Positions 15,660-24,761 of a stretch of DNA of 64,000 bases are shown piece by piece; the stretch's first letter is position 1; the number at the start of each line of letters is the position of its first letter. The notes beneath the pieces were generated by a model. The model ran no database searches. It saw only the letters and a program-made list of their open reading frames with translations, and was not told the origin of the DNA. Made by a program: the position numbers and the translations under genes. The DNA is taken from positions 62,001 to 126,000 of the IMG/VR virus record IMGVR_UViG_3300042314_001189; one strand, given 5' to 3'. This DNA is from a virus.

Positions 15660-18386
15660 ATGAAAAAAATTAAGATAACAAAAGAACAGTATAACAGAAT
15701 CGCTGGGTTGTTAACCGAGGGTGATGATGGCTACGCAAAAGGTGGTTTAGCAAGAGTTGATAAACAATTCAAAAAAGCTTTTGCTGGTAAAGACGTTTTA
15801 AACGTTAAGGTCTCTGAAGACATGAAAACAACTAGCTTTGACATTAAAAAACCTAACACTAGTGTACCTAGAAAAGGTCAAGCTAAATTTGGTAAAACCT
15901 TGAGTGAAGGTACTGAAACTTTAAAAAATGAAACCTTAGAATTGATAAAATATCTTTACAGAAAAAGTGAAGAATTTTCTCCGTTTTGGGCTGAACATGA
16001 TTTAACGTATGATGATATTTGTGATTCATTGTTGGATAAAGGTGTTATTGTTAAAAAAGACGGTAAGTTTGAGTTATCAAAATCTTTAGGTACAGCGGAC
16101 GAAGCTAAACAAGCAGTTGAAGATGCGCTAAGCGAAATGGTTGGTGTTGAATTGACAGAATATGACAATTACAATTATCCAATGGGTGCTGACGCTAACC
16201 CTAACGCTCCATGGAATCAAAAAGAACCAAAATACAGTAAAGCTTCTATAAACCCATCAAAATTAACGTTTGAAGGTTTATACTCAAACGGTGAAATTTG
16301 TATCTTAAAAGATAAATCTGGTCAATTATATTCATTCTACTATGATAATGTTTCAGAAGAAGAATTAAATTCACTTGCTTATGATTTAGGTTTTGCCGAA
16401 GAAGAATATATTGGCAAAGATGAAGATGGTATGCCAGAATTTGATTATTATTATAATTGGAAAGGAAACCAAGATGAAGAACCAGAAGTTTTAGCTGCAT
16501 ATGCTTCAGAAAACACATTAGATACTGGTGAAGGTTTAGAAGCTTGGGAAAACGGTGTTGAATTGGTTAAAATAGATGATGCACTTAAAAATGAATTACT
16601 AAGCGTTTACGATAAAGATAGTAAATTAGTAAGTTTATTAGGTGGTGTAAACGAATCTGAAACAGAAGGAGATAGATTAGCTAGATTGAAATCTGTTATT
16701 GCACAAAGAAGAGCTGACTCAGATAAATGGGATGCTGAAAGATTTGCAAGAAGAGACCAACAAAACGCAATAGATAGCGCAAACGCTGAAGAAAAAATGA
16801 GACTTCAGAGCATGCCAAAACCAACACCAGAACCTAAAAAACCAGTTGGACAATACAACATGTTTGGTGGTGTTGATGAAATGGATGCTAGTGCTTCTGG
16901 CGCATTTACACCAGCTTTTGGTGCACAACCAATGAGAAAAGAAATGCCTATTGTCACAAACGTGCCAGTAGTTAAAGAAGGTATGGTCGATTCACCTACT
17001 ACAAATGGTGAATACACAACACCAGCTTTCAAAATGAAAAAAAACCACACAGATTTTGCTGAAACAAAACCTAAAGCATTTAAAAAAACGCAATGGGCTG
17101 GTGGCGGCTTCGTAGAATTTAATGACTGTGTTGATTTGAACAATAAACCAGCTGGTACTGGTTGTAGTACTGGTGCTGTTGATAACGTAGTTAAGGTTAG
17201 AAAAACCAAAGGAAACGTAAACGCACCTTCTTTGAATGAAGGTATGATGCGTGAAGCGTTGAAACTACAACACGATAAAAAAGAAAACAGACTAATTGTA
17301 ATTTCTGATTTAGAAGGTAGAGCTGGTAGTCAAGAAACATTTACTAACAAAGCTGTACTTAAACAAAATGGTTTTGTTTGGACTGGAACCAACTGGGCTA
17401 TACCAGTAGACAAATTAGATGTTGCTAAACAAACTTTAACCCTAATAAATAAAGCTGAGTACTTGATTGATAAATTAGAAGATTTGGAAAGTGCTGTTGA
17501 AGAATCTGGTGCTGATAATAAAAGTTTATTAAAAGCTAGACTTGAACAATATATTTCTGATTTAGCAAACGCAACTGATGAAGCTGCTTTATCTGCTGAG
17601 ATTAGAAGATACTTAACGTTCTTCTCTAAATTCCATAGTTATAGTTTCTACAATAGAATGCTTATCTTTATTCAAAGACCAAATGCGACTAGAGTTGCAT
17701 CATACAAAACATGGCAATCAAAATTCAGACAAGTAAACAAAGGCGCAAAAGCAATAACTGTTTTGGCACCAATCATAAGCAAATCTAACAAACCAGAAGA
17801 TGAAGACGACAATTTCTCATCAAACTCAGACGTTAGAGGGTTTAGAGCTGTAAACGTATTTGATATTTCAGACACAACACCAATTGATGAAAGAGGTGAA
17901 GTTCCAGAACAACCACAATGGTGGGGTGATAACACACCTTCAGAAACTGCTGATGTGTTATTCGAAGCTGTTGTTGAGGTAGCTAAAGATATGGGTATAA
18001 ATGTAACACAAAGCGATGCAAAAGGTGGTGAAAAAGGATATAGTGCTGGTGACCACATTAATATTTCTTCAGATGTAACTGGTGCTGGTAGATTATCTAC
18101 AATGATTCACGAAATTGCTCACGAATTAATGCACTGGAAAAAGTCATCAATCTATTTTATTGACAACGGTGAAGGAAGACAAAAATCAGAATTACAAGAA
18201 TTACAAGCCGAAAGCGTGTCTTATGTTGTATTGAAACATTATGGAATACCAGTTTCACATCATGCAACATACTTAGCATTGTGGAAAGCGAATAAAGATA
18301 GAATTCAAAATAACTTAGAAATTATCTCAAAAGTATCTCAATTTATTATAACTAAAATTGATGCACAAGTAGCTGAAGGTAAATAA
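15660..18386 (+). CDS. ArdC-like antirestriction/metallopeptidase late protein
   Basis: 908 residues. The N-terminus MKKIKITKEQYNRIAGLLTEGD has an L-x-E candidate prohead cleavage site, and further (S/N/T/K)EG motifs occur inside. The C-terminal third (about residues 620-900) is ArdC-like: an ssDNA-binding-type region with FYNRMLIFIQRP, SYKTWQSK and KGAKAITVLAP, then a zincin with MIHEIAHELMHW (HExxH) and LQAESVSYVVLKHYGI supplying a downstream Glu. ArdC proteins protect incoming DNA from restriction. Its late position and L-x-E peptide suggest it is packaged and injected, as for P1 Dar proteins. Confidence 0.7.
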   Translation: MKKIKITKEQYNRIAGLLTEGDDGYAKGGLARVDKQFKKAFAGKDVLNVKVSEDMKTTSFDIKKPNTSVPRKGQAKFGKTLSEGTETLKNETLELIKYLYRKSEEFSPFWAEHDLTYDDICDSLLDKGVIVKKDGKFELSKSLGTADEAKQAVEDALSEMVGVELTEYDNYNYPMGADANPNAPWNQKEPKYSKASINPSKLTFEGLYSNGEICILKDKSGQLYSFYYDNVSEEELNSLAYDLGFAEEEYIGKDEDGMPEFDYYYNWKGNQDEEPEVLAAYASENTLDTGEGLEAWENGVELVKIDDALKNELLSVYDKDSKLVSLLGGVNESETEGDRLARLKSVIAQRRADSDKWDAERFARRDQQNAIDSANAEEKMRLQSMPKPTPEPKKPVGQYNMFGGVDEMDASASGAFTPAFGAQPMRKEMPIVTNVPVVKEGMVDSPTTNGEYTTPAFKMKKNHTDFAETKPKAFKKTQWAGGGFVEFNDCVDLNNKPAGTGCSTGAVDNVVKVRKTKGNVNAPSLNEGMMREALKLQHDKKENRLIVISDLEGRAGSQETFTNKAVLKQNGFVWTGTNWAIPVDKLDVAKQTLTLINKAEYLIDKLEDLESAVEESGADNKSLLKARLEQYISDLANATDEAALSAEIRRYLTFFSKFHSYSFYNRMLIFIQRPNATRVASYKTWQSKFRQVNKGAKAITVLAPIISKSNKPEDEDDNFSSNSDVRGFRAVNVFDISDTTPIDERGEVPEQPQWWGDNTPSETADVLFEAVVEVAKDMGINVTQSDAKGGEKGYSAGDHINISSDVTGAGRLSTMIHEIAHELMHWKKSSIYFIDNGEGRQKSELQELQAESVSYVVLKHYGIPVSHHATYLALWKANKDRIQNNLEIISKVSQFIITKIDAQVAEGK

Positions 18387-18421
18387 ATCTAGAAAATTGA
18401 ATTTTTTACATAAAACATAGA

Positions 18422-18429
18422 TATTTATA
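18422..18429 (+). promoter_or_regulatory. Late-promoter-like motif TATTTATA
   Basis: Ends 15 nt before ATG 18445. Confidence 0.6.
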
Positions 18430-18444
18430 ATAAAATCAAATAAG

Positions 18445-20358
18445 ATGGACAAAAACATAATAAAACAACACTTAACTCAAAGGTTTGTAAATGAGGCAAA
18501 AGGAGAAACAGCAACACCTGGTATTACTGTTACTAATTCTGTCAATAAGAAATCTGGTGATGTTAACAAAAAGGGTGTTAAAGACATGGAAAAAGATTTA
18601 TCTGCTTATGATAAAGCTTTGAAAAAAGGTGCTGAAACAACCAAAGTCCCAAACAAATTTAACTACAACGGTGATTCTGAAATCGAGTACCACAACCAAA
18701 TGGAAACACTTAATGGTACTGAAATGAATGAATACGACAGAGAACCAACAAAAGAGTTTAAAGATAAAGCAAAAGAAGGTTTAACTGGTAGTGAAAGAAT
18801 GGGTAATAAAGGTGGGAAAGATGTAGGTAACGCTGAGGAAACTTGGGGTGCTTCTTCTGATGATTTTGGTAAAGAAAAAGACAAAAATATTAAAGCGTCA
18901 ACTAAGAAAAGACAAGACGCTGTTAAAGGTATCATAAGCTTCGGTGATGATATCGAAACAGTATCAAAAGATTATGCGCCAATGTCTAAACACACAGCGT
19001 ATAACGAAAATAAAGATAATAATAAACCACAAATAAAAGAATCAATGAAAAGACTTAAATTTAAAAAAGAATTCAAAGGTGTTGGAAACGCACTTAAAAT
19101 GATACCAGAGTCGTACAAAGTAGATAACAAAGTATTTGAAATGACTGATGGTAACGAATCATACAAAATCCGTTGGGAAGGAACTTTAACAGAAGGTAAA
19201 GCTGTTGTTCTTGTGGCTTCAGACAAAACTATGGTTAATGAAGACATGCAAAAAATGAAACACCTAATGGGTTACAAATCACAAGATACTTTAGGTCTTG
19301 TAAGAGGTAAATCTAGAATCAACGAAAACGCTGTTTTCTCTGATATGTATAAAAAATCAAAAGCGTTATTAGAAGGTGAAGACATTGATGATGCTTCAGC
19401 ATCTGAAGGTGATATGGATGATGCTGTTAAACATGCAGCAGAAGCTAAAAAACATGTTGAAGGTTCAGTATCAACTGAAAAAGGAACGCAAGCTCCAGCA
19501 CCTAAAACTGGTAATCTAGAAGATGTTAAGAAAAAAGCACCAGAAGCAACTAAACATGTTGAAGGTTCAGTATCAACTGAAAAAGGAACACAAGCTCCAG
19601 CACCTAAAACTGGTAATTGGGATGTAAACGTTAAAGGTCAAGCACCAGAAGCGAAAAAACATGTTCACATGTCAGAAGGAATTCAATTAGGTGAAAACTT
19701 TTTTGCACCAATGGAAGAAGGTCTATACGAATACGGTAGTGAGCATGAAATGCCATTAGATGTTGCCGTTGGTCAACTTAAAGATAAAACAGCTGGGGTG
19801 AACGAGTATGGTGATGAGCATGAAATGCCATTAGATACTGCTGTAAAATCTATGTCTCTTAACAAAGAAGGTATGATGAACGAAGGTGCTGGTTTAAAAA
19901 ACATGTTTAGCACAGCAAAACAAATTGCTAGTAAAATTTTACAAGGCGAATTAACCGATGAGGATAAACAAGATATTATGAATGCAACTAATAAGATTGG
20001 AGACCCAAAAGCGATGCTTTCTAAATTAAGTGGTATTTCACAATTAACACCAGAAGAAGAAGCAGAATTAACTAATCAATCAACTGAATTAGCTGAAGGT
20101 TGGTGGGGTGACACTGGTAAAAGATGGGCTGCTAGATTTTCAGCTTTAATTGGTGCACCAGCATCGTTGATAGCATCAATAATGGGTATGTGGTCTCAAG
20201 GTGCTGGTTGGGCTGATAGTCCAATTTTAAGTAGAGTACACGACATGACTGACGCAGCATTTGGTATCTACGGTGGTCCAGTTTCAACTTTAGGGTTCTT
20301 TATCTCAATACTATACTTAGGTGCTGCATTAATAAATTTTAATGCTGGTAAAAAATAA
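18445..20358 (+). CDS. Large repeat-containing virion/internal protein with C-terminal membrane segments
   Basis: 637 residues. N-terminus MDKNIIKQHLTQRFVNEAKGE resembles a capsid-targeting helix. The middle is hydrophilic and has two copies of a repeat beginning KHVEGSVSTEKGTQ and two of EHEMPLD. The C-terminal 80 residues contain two hydrophobic segments (ALIGAPASLIASIMGMW and TLGFFISILYLGAALI). Many x-EG sites (LLEGE, MSEGI, MNEGA, LAEGW) could be protease sites. The layout, a processed N-terminus plus membrane-active C-terminus, could fit an internal head or ejection protein; function is inferred only. Confidence 0.5.
   Translation: MDKNIIKQHLTQRFVNEAKGETATPGITVTNSVNKKSGDVNKKGVKDMEKDLSAYDKALKKGAETTKVPNKFNYNGDSEIEYHNQMETLNGTEMNEYDREPTKEFKDKAKEGLTGSERMGNKGGKDVGNAEETWGASSDDFGKEKDKNIKASTKKRQDAVKGIISFGDDIETVSKDYAPMSKHTAYNENKDNNKPQIKESMKRLKFKKEFKGVGNALKMIPESYKVDNKVFEMTDGNESYKIRWEGTLTEGKAVVLVASDKTMVNEDMQKMKHLMGYKSQDTLGLVRGKSRINENAVFSDMYKKSKALLEGEDIDDASASEGDMDDAVKHAAEAKKHVEGSVSTEKGTQAPAPKTGNLEDVKKKAPEATKHVEGSVSTEKGTQAPAPKTGNWDVNVKGQAPEAKKHVHMSEGIQLGENFFAPMEEGLYEYGSEHEMPLDVAVGQLKDKTAGVNEYGDEHEMPLDTAVKSMSLNKEGMMNEGAGLKNMFSTAKQIASKILQGELTDEDKQDIMNATNKIGDPKAMLSKLSGISQLTPEEEAELTNQSTELAEGWWGDTGKRWAARFSALIGAPASLIASIMGMWSQGAGWADSPILSRVHDMTDAAFGIYGGPVSTLGFFISILYLGAALINFNAGKK
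19451..19617 (+). repeat. 65-nt direct repeat within the 18445 gene
   Basis: Copies at 19451-19515 and 19553-19617 differ at one base and encode the KHVEGSVSTEKGTQ repeat. A second, 21-nt repeat (gagcatgaaatgccattagat) occurs at 19741 and 19817. Confidence 0.8.
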
Positions 20359-20381
20359 AAATTAAGTAGATAATAAATATT

Positions 20382-20413
20382 AAAAAAAAAGGGGAGCTTA
20401 GGCTCCCTTTTTT
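20382..20413. terminator. Bidirectional terminator
   Basis: A-tract, GGGAGC / GCTCCC stem, T-tract between convergent genes. Confidence 0.8.
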
Positions 20414-20738
20414 ATTTTCTAGATTTTATTTCTTCTAAGATTCTAATTCTTAAATTAAATTCAGCATTGATATTCGATTCAAATCTTTTAGCCAACGTTG
20501 AGTAAATAACCAACCAATATACAAAATGACCTATTACTGATACAGTAAAAACGGTTAAGTCAAAACCAACAAAAAACATAGGTACAACAACAAAAATTGC
20601 TAATGAGACAATAAAGTCAAAAGTTTTTGTGGTAAAAGCTCTAAAAAACTTATGGATAAAAATTGCAATGTTTACTCTGGTTTTAGATTTGTTTTCATAA
20701 ACACTAAGTTCTTCTTTAAATTTTTGGTAATTTTCCAT
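20412..20738 (-). CDS. Two-TM membrane protein
   Basis: 108 residues with two adjacent membrane segments (FDFIVSLAIFVVVPMFFVGF and VSVIGHFVYWLVIYS) flanked by charged helices. It is one of the few minus-strand genes and is preceded by two tandem host-type promoters. Early expression and membrane location suggest a superinfection or envelope function, but no family is recognised. Confidence 0.55.
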   Translation of the reverse strand: MENYQKFKEELSVYENKSKTRVNIAIFIHKFFRAFTTKTFDFIVSLAIFVVVPMFFVGFDLTVFTVSVIGHFVYWLVIYSTLAKRFESNINAEFNLRIRILEEIKSRK

Positions 20739-20757
20739 TTTATTTGATTTTATTTAA

Positions 20758-20788
20758 CAAAGGTAATAATAATTTTTTAATTATGCAA
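20758..20788 (-). promoter_or_regulatory. Host-type promoter, proximal copy (minus strand)
   Basis: On the minus strand: TTG (20788-20786), 20-nt spacer, TACCTTTG (20765-20758). Confidence 0.7.
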
Positions 20789-20826
20789 ATTTTTTGTAAT
20801 TTATTTTAATCTATTTGATAACAATA

Positions 20827-20857
20827 CAAAGGTAATAATAATTTTTAAAATATCCAA
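20827..20857 (-). promoter_or_regulatory. Host-type promoter, distal copy (minus strand)
   Basis: On the minus strand: TTG (20857-20855), 20-nt spacer, TACCTTTG (20834-20827). The flanking sequence repeats that of the proximal promoter. Confidence 0.65.
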
Positions 20858-20887
20858 ATTTTTAACTTACTATTTAAAACATAGACA

Positions 20888-20895
20888 TATTTATA
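20888..20895 (+). promoter_or_regulatory. Late-promoter-like motif TATTTATA
   Basis: Ends 13 nt before the endolysin ATG. Confidence 0.6.
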
Positions 20896-20908
20896 AATAA
20901 AAACAGTT

Positions 20909-21523
20909 ATGAGTTTAAAAAAGTTACAAGAAAAGATTGGCGCAACGCCAGATGGTTCATTCGGACCAAACACGCTAAAAAAAGCGATGGAATTTTATAA
21001 AATGACACCAGAAAGAGCTGCACATTTCTTTGCTCAAACAGCGCACGAAACTGGTGAATTTAAAGCGTTCTCAGAAAACTTAAATTATTCAGCACAAGGA
21101 TTGCAAAATACTTTTGGAAAGTATTTTCCTGGTAATTTAGAAGAGTCTTATGCTAGACAACCAGAAAAGATAGCATCTAGAGTTTATGCTGATAGAATGG
21201 GTAATGGTAATGAGGCATCTAAAGAAGGTTGGTTATTCCGTGGAAGAGGTGCATTACAATTAACTGGGAAATCAAATTATAAAGCATTTTCTGATTATTT
21301 AAAAAAACCAGAAGTTATGACAAATCCAGATTTGGTTGCTAACGATTTAGCGTTTGAATCAGCAATATTCTTTTTTGATAAAAATAAACTTTGGGATATA
21401 TGCGATAAAGGTGTTAACGATGCTTCAATATTATCATTAACGAAAAGAATTAATGGTGGTACTAATGGTTTAGACCATAGAGCAGCATTAACTAAGAAAT
21501 ATTATGAATGGTTAAAAAAATAA
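20909..21523 (+). CDS. GH19-family endolysin
   Basis: 204 residues. The N-terminus has a peptidoglycan-binding-like stretch (ATPDGSFGPNTLKKAM). The GH19 chitinase-like core shows AHFFAQTAHETGEF with the catalytic Glu, the second acidic region, FRGRGALQLTGKSNY and a C-terminal LTKRINGGTNGLDHR. It hydrolyses the glycan backbone of peptidoglycan. First gene of a lysis cassette with a YkuD-like and a holin-like gene, under a late-type motif. Confidence 0.85.
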   Translation: MSLKKLQEKIGATPDGSFGPNTLKKAMEFYKMTPERAAHFFAQTAHETGEFKAFSENLNYSAQGLQNTFGKYFPGNLEESYARQPEKIASRVYADRMGNGNEASKEGWLFRGRGALQLTGKSNYKAFSDYLKKPEVMTNPDLVANDLAFESAIFFFDKNKLWDICDKGVNDASILSLTKRINGGTNGLDHRAALTKKYYEWLKK

Positions 21524-21526
21524 TTT

Positions 21527-22135
21527 ATGTGTTATACTAGAGAACAAATTGAGACGGCTGTTAAAGCCAAAGGATACAAATGGTTTGACGATGCTTCAAA
21601 CAAAGGTTATGATGTAAACATTGTTGGTGTTAGAAATAACGCACCAAACGTGGCTAAAAAAGTTACAAATGTATTTGATGACCACTTAACAATTTCATTT
21701 AAAGATGCGAGTGGAAATTGGCAATTTTATTGCTGGATGGCAACATGTGACCCAGGTAAAAAAGGTGTACAACAATTCCATAATAAAAAAGGTGTTGCTA
21801 GATTAGTACCAGCACAATACAGAGGTGTATGGAAAATAGATTTACATCAAGGAAAATATGAAGCTCTTTGTCAAAGAAACGGTAATGTTACTGTTTGGAG
21901 AGATGCTAATAAAGATTTAGTGTTTGAAGAAACAACAAAAGATACTGGTATGTTTGGTATAAACATTCACAAAGCTGGTCAAGATTCTACTTGGGTGGAA
22001 AATTGGAGCGAAGGTTGTCAAGTATTTAAAAGAGTGAAAGATTTTGATGAATTTATGAAAATTTGTAAATCAGCCTCAAAAATACACGGTAACAATTTTA
22101 GTTACACACTATTAGAAAGTACAGATATAGTTTAA
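21527..22135 (+). CDS. L,D-transpeptidase/YkuD-like lysis-cassette protein
   Basis: 202 residues. The diagnostic segment is GINIHKAG followed by WSEGCQVF, fitting the H...S-x-GC catalytic motif of YkuD-type L,D-transpeptidases and related phage proteins. The N-terminus CYTREQIETAVKAKGYKWF is a helical lead. It lies between endolysin and holin-like genes, 3 nt from each, so a wall-modifying role is plausible. Whether it cross-links or cleaves peptides cannot be told. Confidence 0.55.
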   Translation: MCYTREQIETAVKAKGYKWFDDASNKGYDVNIVGVRNNAPNVAKKVTNVFDDHLTISFKDASGNWQFYCWMATCDPGKKGVQQFHNKKGVARLVPAQYRGVWKIDLHQGKYEALCQRNGNVTVWRDANKDLVFEETTKDTGMFGINIHKAGQDSTWVENWSEGCQVFKRVKDFDEFMKICKSASKIHGNNFSYTLLESTDIV

Positions 22136-22137
22136 TC

Positions 22138-22350
22138 GTGGAAAACTCTAGAAGATGGGTTTTAACTGTTTTAGTCATGGTTACTTTTTGTTTAGTAACT
22201 TTGGGTATACTTGGTTCAATTCATTCAAATTCAACAGTAGATGGCGAATGGAAAGAGATTTTGTTACTTTTATTAGGAGCCTTTATTGGTTCTTATGGTA
22301 AAATTGTTGACTATTGGTTTGGAAAAGATAATGACAAAACCAAAGAATAG
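22138..22350 (+). CDS. Holin-like two-TM protein
   Basis: 70 residues starting at GTG 22138. Two membrane segments (WVLTVLVMVTFCLVTLGILG and ILLLLLGAFIGSYGKI) are separated by a short polar loop, with a charged C-terminal tail. Position 2 nt after the lysis genes supports a holin function. Confidence 0.55.
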   Translation: MENSRRWVLTVLVMVTFCLVTLGILGSIHSNSTVDGEWKEILLLLLGAFIGSYGKIVDYWFGKDNDKTKE

Positions 22351-22418
22351 CATCAATAATAGTAACATAACATTTATTTTTTTGGTATATTAACTATATT
22401 AATAAAAATAAATAAAGA

Positions 22419-22892
22419 ATGAATAACAAATACGATAAACTTAGCTTCTTGGCATATATCCACAACCCTATAAGTAGGGAAAGCATGAACGTATTGTACG
22501 CTTCAAACAACTTAAAATATGAAAAATGTGAGTTGTATAGCGACTTTGTACAATCATTGCTGATGCTAACCTTTGACACGTATATGGGTGACGACATAAT
22601 GGCCGTTGACGACCAAATAAAACATTTTAATTGGTGCTGGAACAAAGTTGTTGAAAATTTTAAGCTAGAAGGTGTTTTTCTCAACAGTGTTAAGTTATAT
22701 GATTATTTTCTAGAATTTATGCTTGAAGTTTTTTACTCATATGATAACAAAAAAAGATTTGATTATACTGACAAAGGGTTGTTAAAAATATGGTACGATA
22801 TTTTTGATTATGATAAAATCAAAACCCAAGCGGATATGGATACACTTATTGAGATTTACGGTATTTTTGATAAATCCTTGAAATTTCAATAA
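22419..22892 (+). CDS. Hypothetical protein
   Basis: 157 residues, helical, rich in aromatic residues and Asp (for example FDTYMGDDIMAVDDQIKHFNW). No motif or signal recognised. Preceded by a 68-nt AT-rich gap without a clear host-type promoter. Confidence 0.5.
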   Translation: MNNKYDKLSFLAYIHNPISRESMNVLYASNNLKYEKCELYSDFVQSLLMLTFDTYMGDDIMAVDDQIKHFNWCWNKVVENFKLEGVFLNSVKLYDYFLEFMLEVFYSYDNKKRFDYTDKGLLKIWYDIFDYDKIKTQADMDTLIEIYGIFDKSLKFQ

Positions 22893-22943
22893 AAAAATAG
22901 GTTTTACTATTTATTTTTGATAATAAATGATTAGTTTTATATT

Positions 22944-23168
22944 ATGAATACTGAAAGATTATTTAATGTTGTAATGATGGAACTTACAACCGACAAGATG
23001 AAATTAGAGGATGAATTAGAAATGGCTATCAATTCAAAAGATAGTATTGACCAAAAATCCGCTAAAATACAACAGATTTTGGCTAGGTTGTCAAACCTAG
23101 AAAATAGTATTGCTAAATTTAGCAATCTTATAAATAACAATAACAATAACAATCAAAAAGAAGACTAA
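22944..23168 (+). CDS. Small coiled-coil protein
   Basis: 74 residues, acidic heptad-type helices, ending in an Asn tract from repeated AAC/AAT codons. It sits 1 nt before the Hc1 gene and is probably co-transcribed. Function unknown. Confidence 0.5.
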   Translation: MNTERLFNVVMMELTTDKMKLEDELEMAINSKDSIDQKSAKIQQILARLSNLENSIAKFSNLINNNNNNNQKED

Positions 23169-23169
23169 A

Positions 23170-23355
23170 ATGGAAAAATTTGAAGAATTAAAAGCGTTAA
23201 TCGTTTCTCTAGAAGAAGATGCGACTAAATTTTACGAAAAAAGTAATAAAGCTGCTGGTGTAAGACTTAGAAAAGGTTTACAAGAAATCAGAACTTTATC
23301 ACAAACTTTGAGACAAGACGTTTCTGCAAAAAATAAAGAAGCTAAAACTGCTTAA
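23170..23355 (+). CDS. Histone H1-like (Hc1 family) protein
   Basis: 61 residues: MEKFEELKALIVSLEEDATK, then AAGVRLRKGLQEIRTL. This closely follows the short histone-H1-like proteins of Bacteroidetes, which have the order 'ALV-SLE-DA-KFY ... AAG-R-RK-LQE'. Such proteins bind DNA and may help organise phage or host nucleoid DNA. Confidence 0.7.
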   Translation: MEKFEELKALIVSLEEDATKFYEKSNKAAGVRLRKGLQEIRTLSQTLRQDVSAKNKEAKTA

Positions 23356-23365
23356 AAAATAAATT

Positions 23366-23578
23366 ATGCTAGTAGATATACTTAACAAAATATTGCTAAT
23401 ACTATTCTTTATGTCGAGTCTTAACGTGTTAAGGCATGTGTATTATTTCATACAAGCTGTGCTTACTTCAACAGAAGAAGAGCCCAAAAAATATAGGATT
23501 CCAAACGTTTCGTTGTATTTATTAGGTGTATCTATTGCATATATTTTATCAGCTATTATTACTGGTATAACACTTTAA
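23366..23578 (+). CDS. Small two-TM membrane protein
   Basis: 70 residues with hydrophobic helices at the N-terminus (ILNKILLILFFMSSLNVL) and C-terminus (LYLLGVSIAYILSAIITGI). No family recognised; located in the run of small genes after Hc1. Confidence 0.5.
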   Translation: MLVDILNKILLILFFMSSLNVLRHVYYFIQAVLTSTEEEPKKYRIPNVSLYLLGVSIAYILSAIITGITL

Positions 23579-23587
23579 AAATATACT

Positions 23588-24274
23588 ATGTCAAACATAC
23601 AAAAAACACTTGATTCTTTACAACCATATGTCATTGGTATACGTTATGTTGAAGGTACACCAGTTGTTGATACTGTGTTCAAAGAAGGGTGGACACTTCA
23701 TGATGACCCTAGAATTGAGAAAGCTAAAGGTAGTGAAGAAATGAATTACTATATGCTATTTTCAAAGCTAGAAGGTATAGGTTTGGATGAATTATTGGCT
23801 TATGTTGATAAAACAATCAAACTAAATGTTGAACGTGAAAAAAAACATGACTTGTTAAAACAAAAGGTTAACGAACTTAAAGAAGTATTCAAGAAAAACA
23901 GTTTGGAAAAACTCAAAAGACTTAAATTCACATTTACGGAAGAAGACTTGGTACCAAAATTAAATGATTTTGATGTTGATATAGACATTGATGATGATTT
24001 AATGGAAGAACCTAAAATAGAGATACCTAAAGTAGAGGTAACTAAAAACGAATACGAAGAAGTATCGGTGGATGAATATGAAGAAGAACCCAAAAGCTTA
24101 ACACAAACAGCTAGTTACTTGGACGAAAACGGAAACCCAATAGAGATGACTGAAGAAGAACTGGAAATGATGGAAGAAGAAGCCAGAGCCAAGAAAAATA
24201 TGGAGTATTTAAAATCAAAGAAACAAACTCAAAATTTTAAAACTTCCAGTAAAGTAGAGTTACCACCTAGGTAA
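23588..24274 (+). CDS. Hypothetical acidic protein
   Basis: 228 residues. The N-terminal 110 residues appear folded (YVIGIRYVEGTPVVDTVFKE), followed by a very acidic stretch (DVDIDIDDDL and many Glu) that looks disordered. No catalytic motif seen. The acidic tail could mimic nucleic acid or act as a chaperone, but this is speculation. Confidence 0.5.
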   Translation: MSNIQKTLDSLQPYVIGIRYVEGTPVVDTVFKEGWTLHDDPRIEKAKGSEEMNYYMLFSKLEGIGLDELLAYVDKTIKLNVEREKKHDLLKQKVNELKEVFKKNSLEKLKRLKFTFTEEDLVPKLNDFDVDIDIDDDLMEEPKIEIPKVEVTKNEYEEVSVDEYEEEPKSLTQTASYLDENGNPIEMTEEELEMMEEEARAKKNMEYLKSKKQTQNFKTSSKVELPPR

Positions 24275-24310
24275 TACTAAACCGATTGTGATTACGGATT
24301 AAAACAAAAA

Positions 24311-24338
24311 AAAACCCCATAATTGGGGTTTTTTTGTT
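24311..24338 (+). terminator. Rho-independent terminator
   Basis: AACCCC / GGGGTT stem with T tract. Confidence 0.8.
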
Positions 24339-24374
24339 TGTTAAAATACTGGTTAGATATGCACCATATAAGAC

Positions 24375-24719
24375 CTAAGCCTCTTTGTTAAAAGCTCTTT
24401 CAAGTGCTTCTTGTAGTGTATGGGTTAGCCAAACACCAGCAGCTGATAACAAACCATTAAAGAAAACAATTAAGTACATGTTTTTAACACCTAAGCTACC
24501 GATAGGGGTCAATTCGCCATAACCGAAATAAATCATAATAGCTGATACTGCAAACCCCATCCATGTACCTAAACACATAAAACAAGTAAATAACTTATGA
24601 AGACTGTAACCACCAGTCCCCATTTTAGAAAGAAGGTTTCTAAAACCTTCAAATACGGAACCGTAAATCATGTTGTTACATGCTCCGTAGCAAATAAGAA
24701 TAAAAATTAGTGTAATCAT
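24375..24719 (-). CDS. DUF1360-like membrane protein
   Basis: 114 residues on the minus strand, starting at the ATG at 24719 just downstream of a host-type promoter; a longer frame starting at 24761 would include the promoter. Three hydrophobic segments are visible, with FTCFMCLGTWMGF, a C-x-x-C-x-G-x-W pattern seen in DUF1360-like small membrane proteins. Divergently transcribed from the Nudix gene. Confidence 0.55.
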   Translation of the reverse strand: MITLIFILICYGACNNMIYGSVFEGFRNLLSKMGTGGYSLHKLFTCFMCLGTWMGFAVSAIMIYFGYGELTPIGSLGVKNMYLIVFFNGLLSAAGVWLTHTLQEALERAFNKEA

Positions 24720-24730
24720 CGTTTTTATTT

Positions 24731-24761
24731 CAAATATAATGATTATACTCGATATAGTCAA
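24731..24761 (-). promoter_or_regulatory. Host-type promoter (minus strand)
   Basis: TTG (24761-24759), 20-nt spacer, TATATTTG (24738-24731). Divergent from the adjacent TATTTATA motif. Confidence 0.7.
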
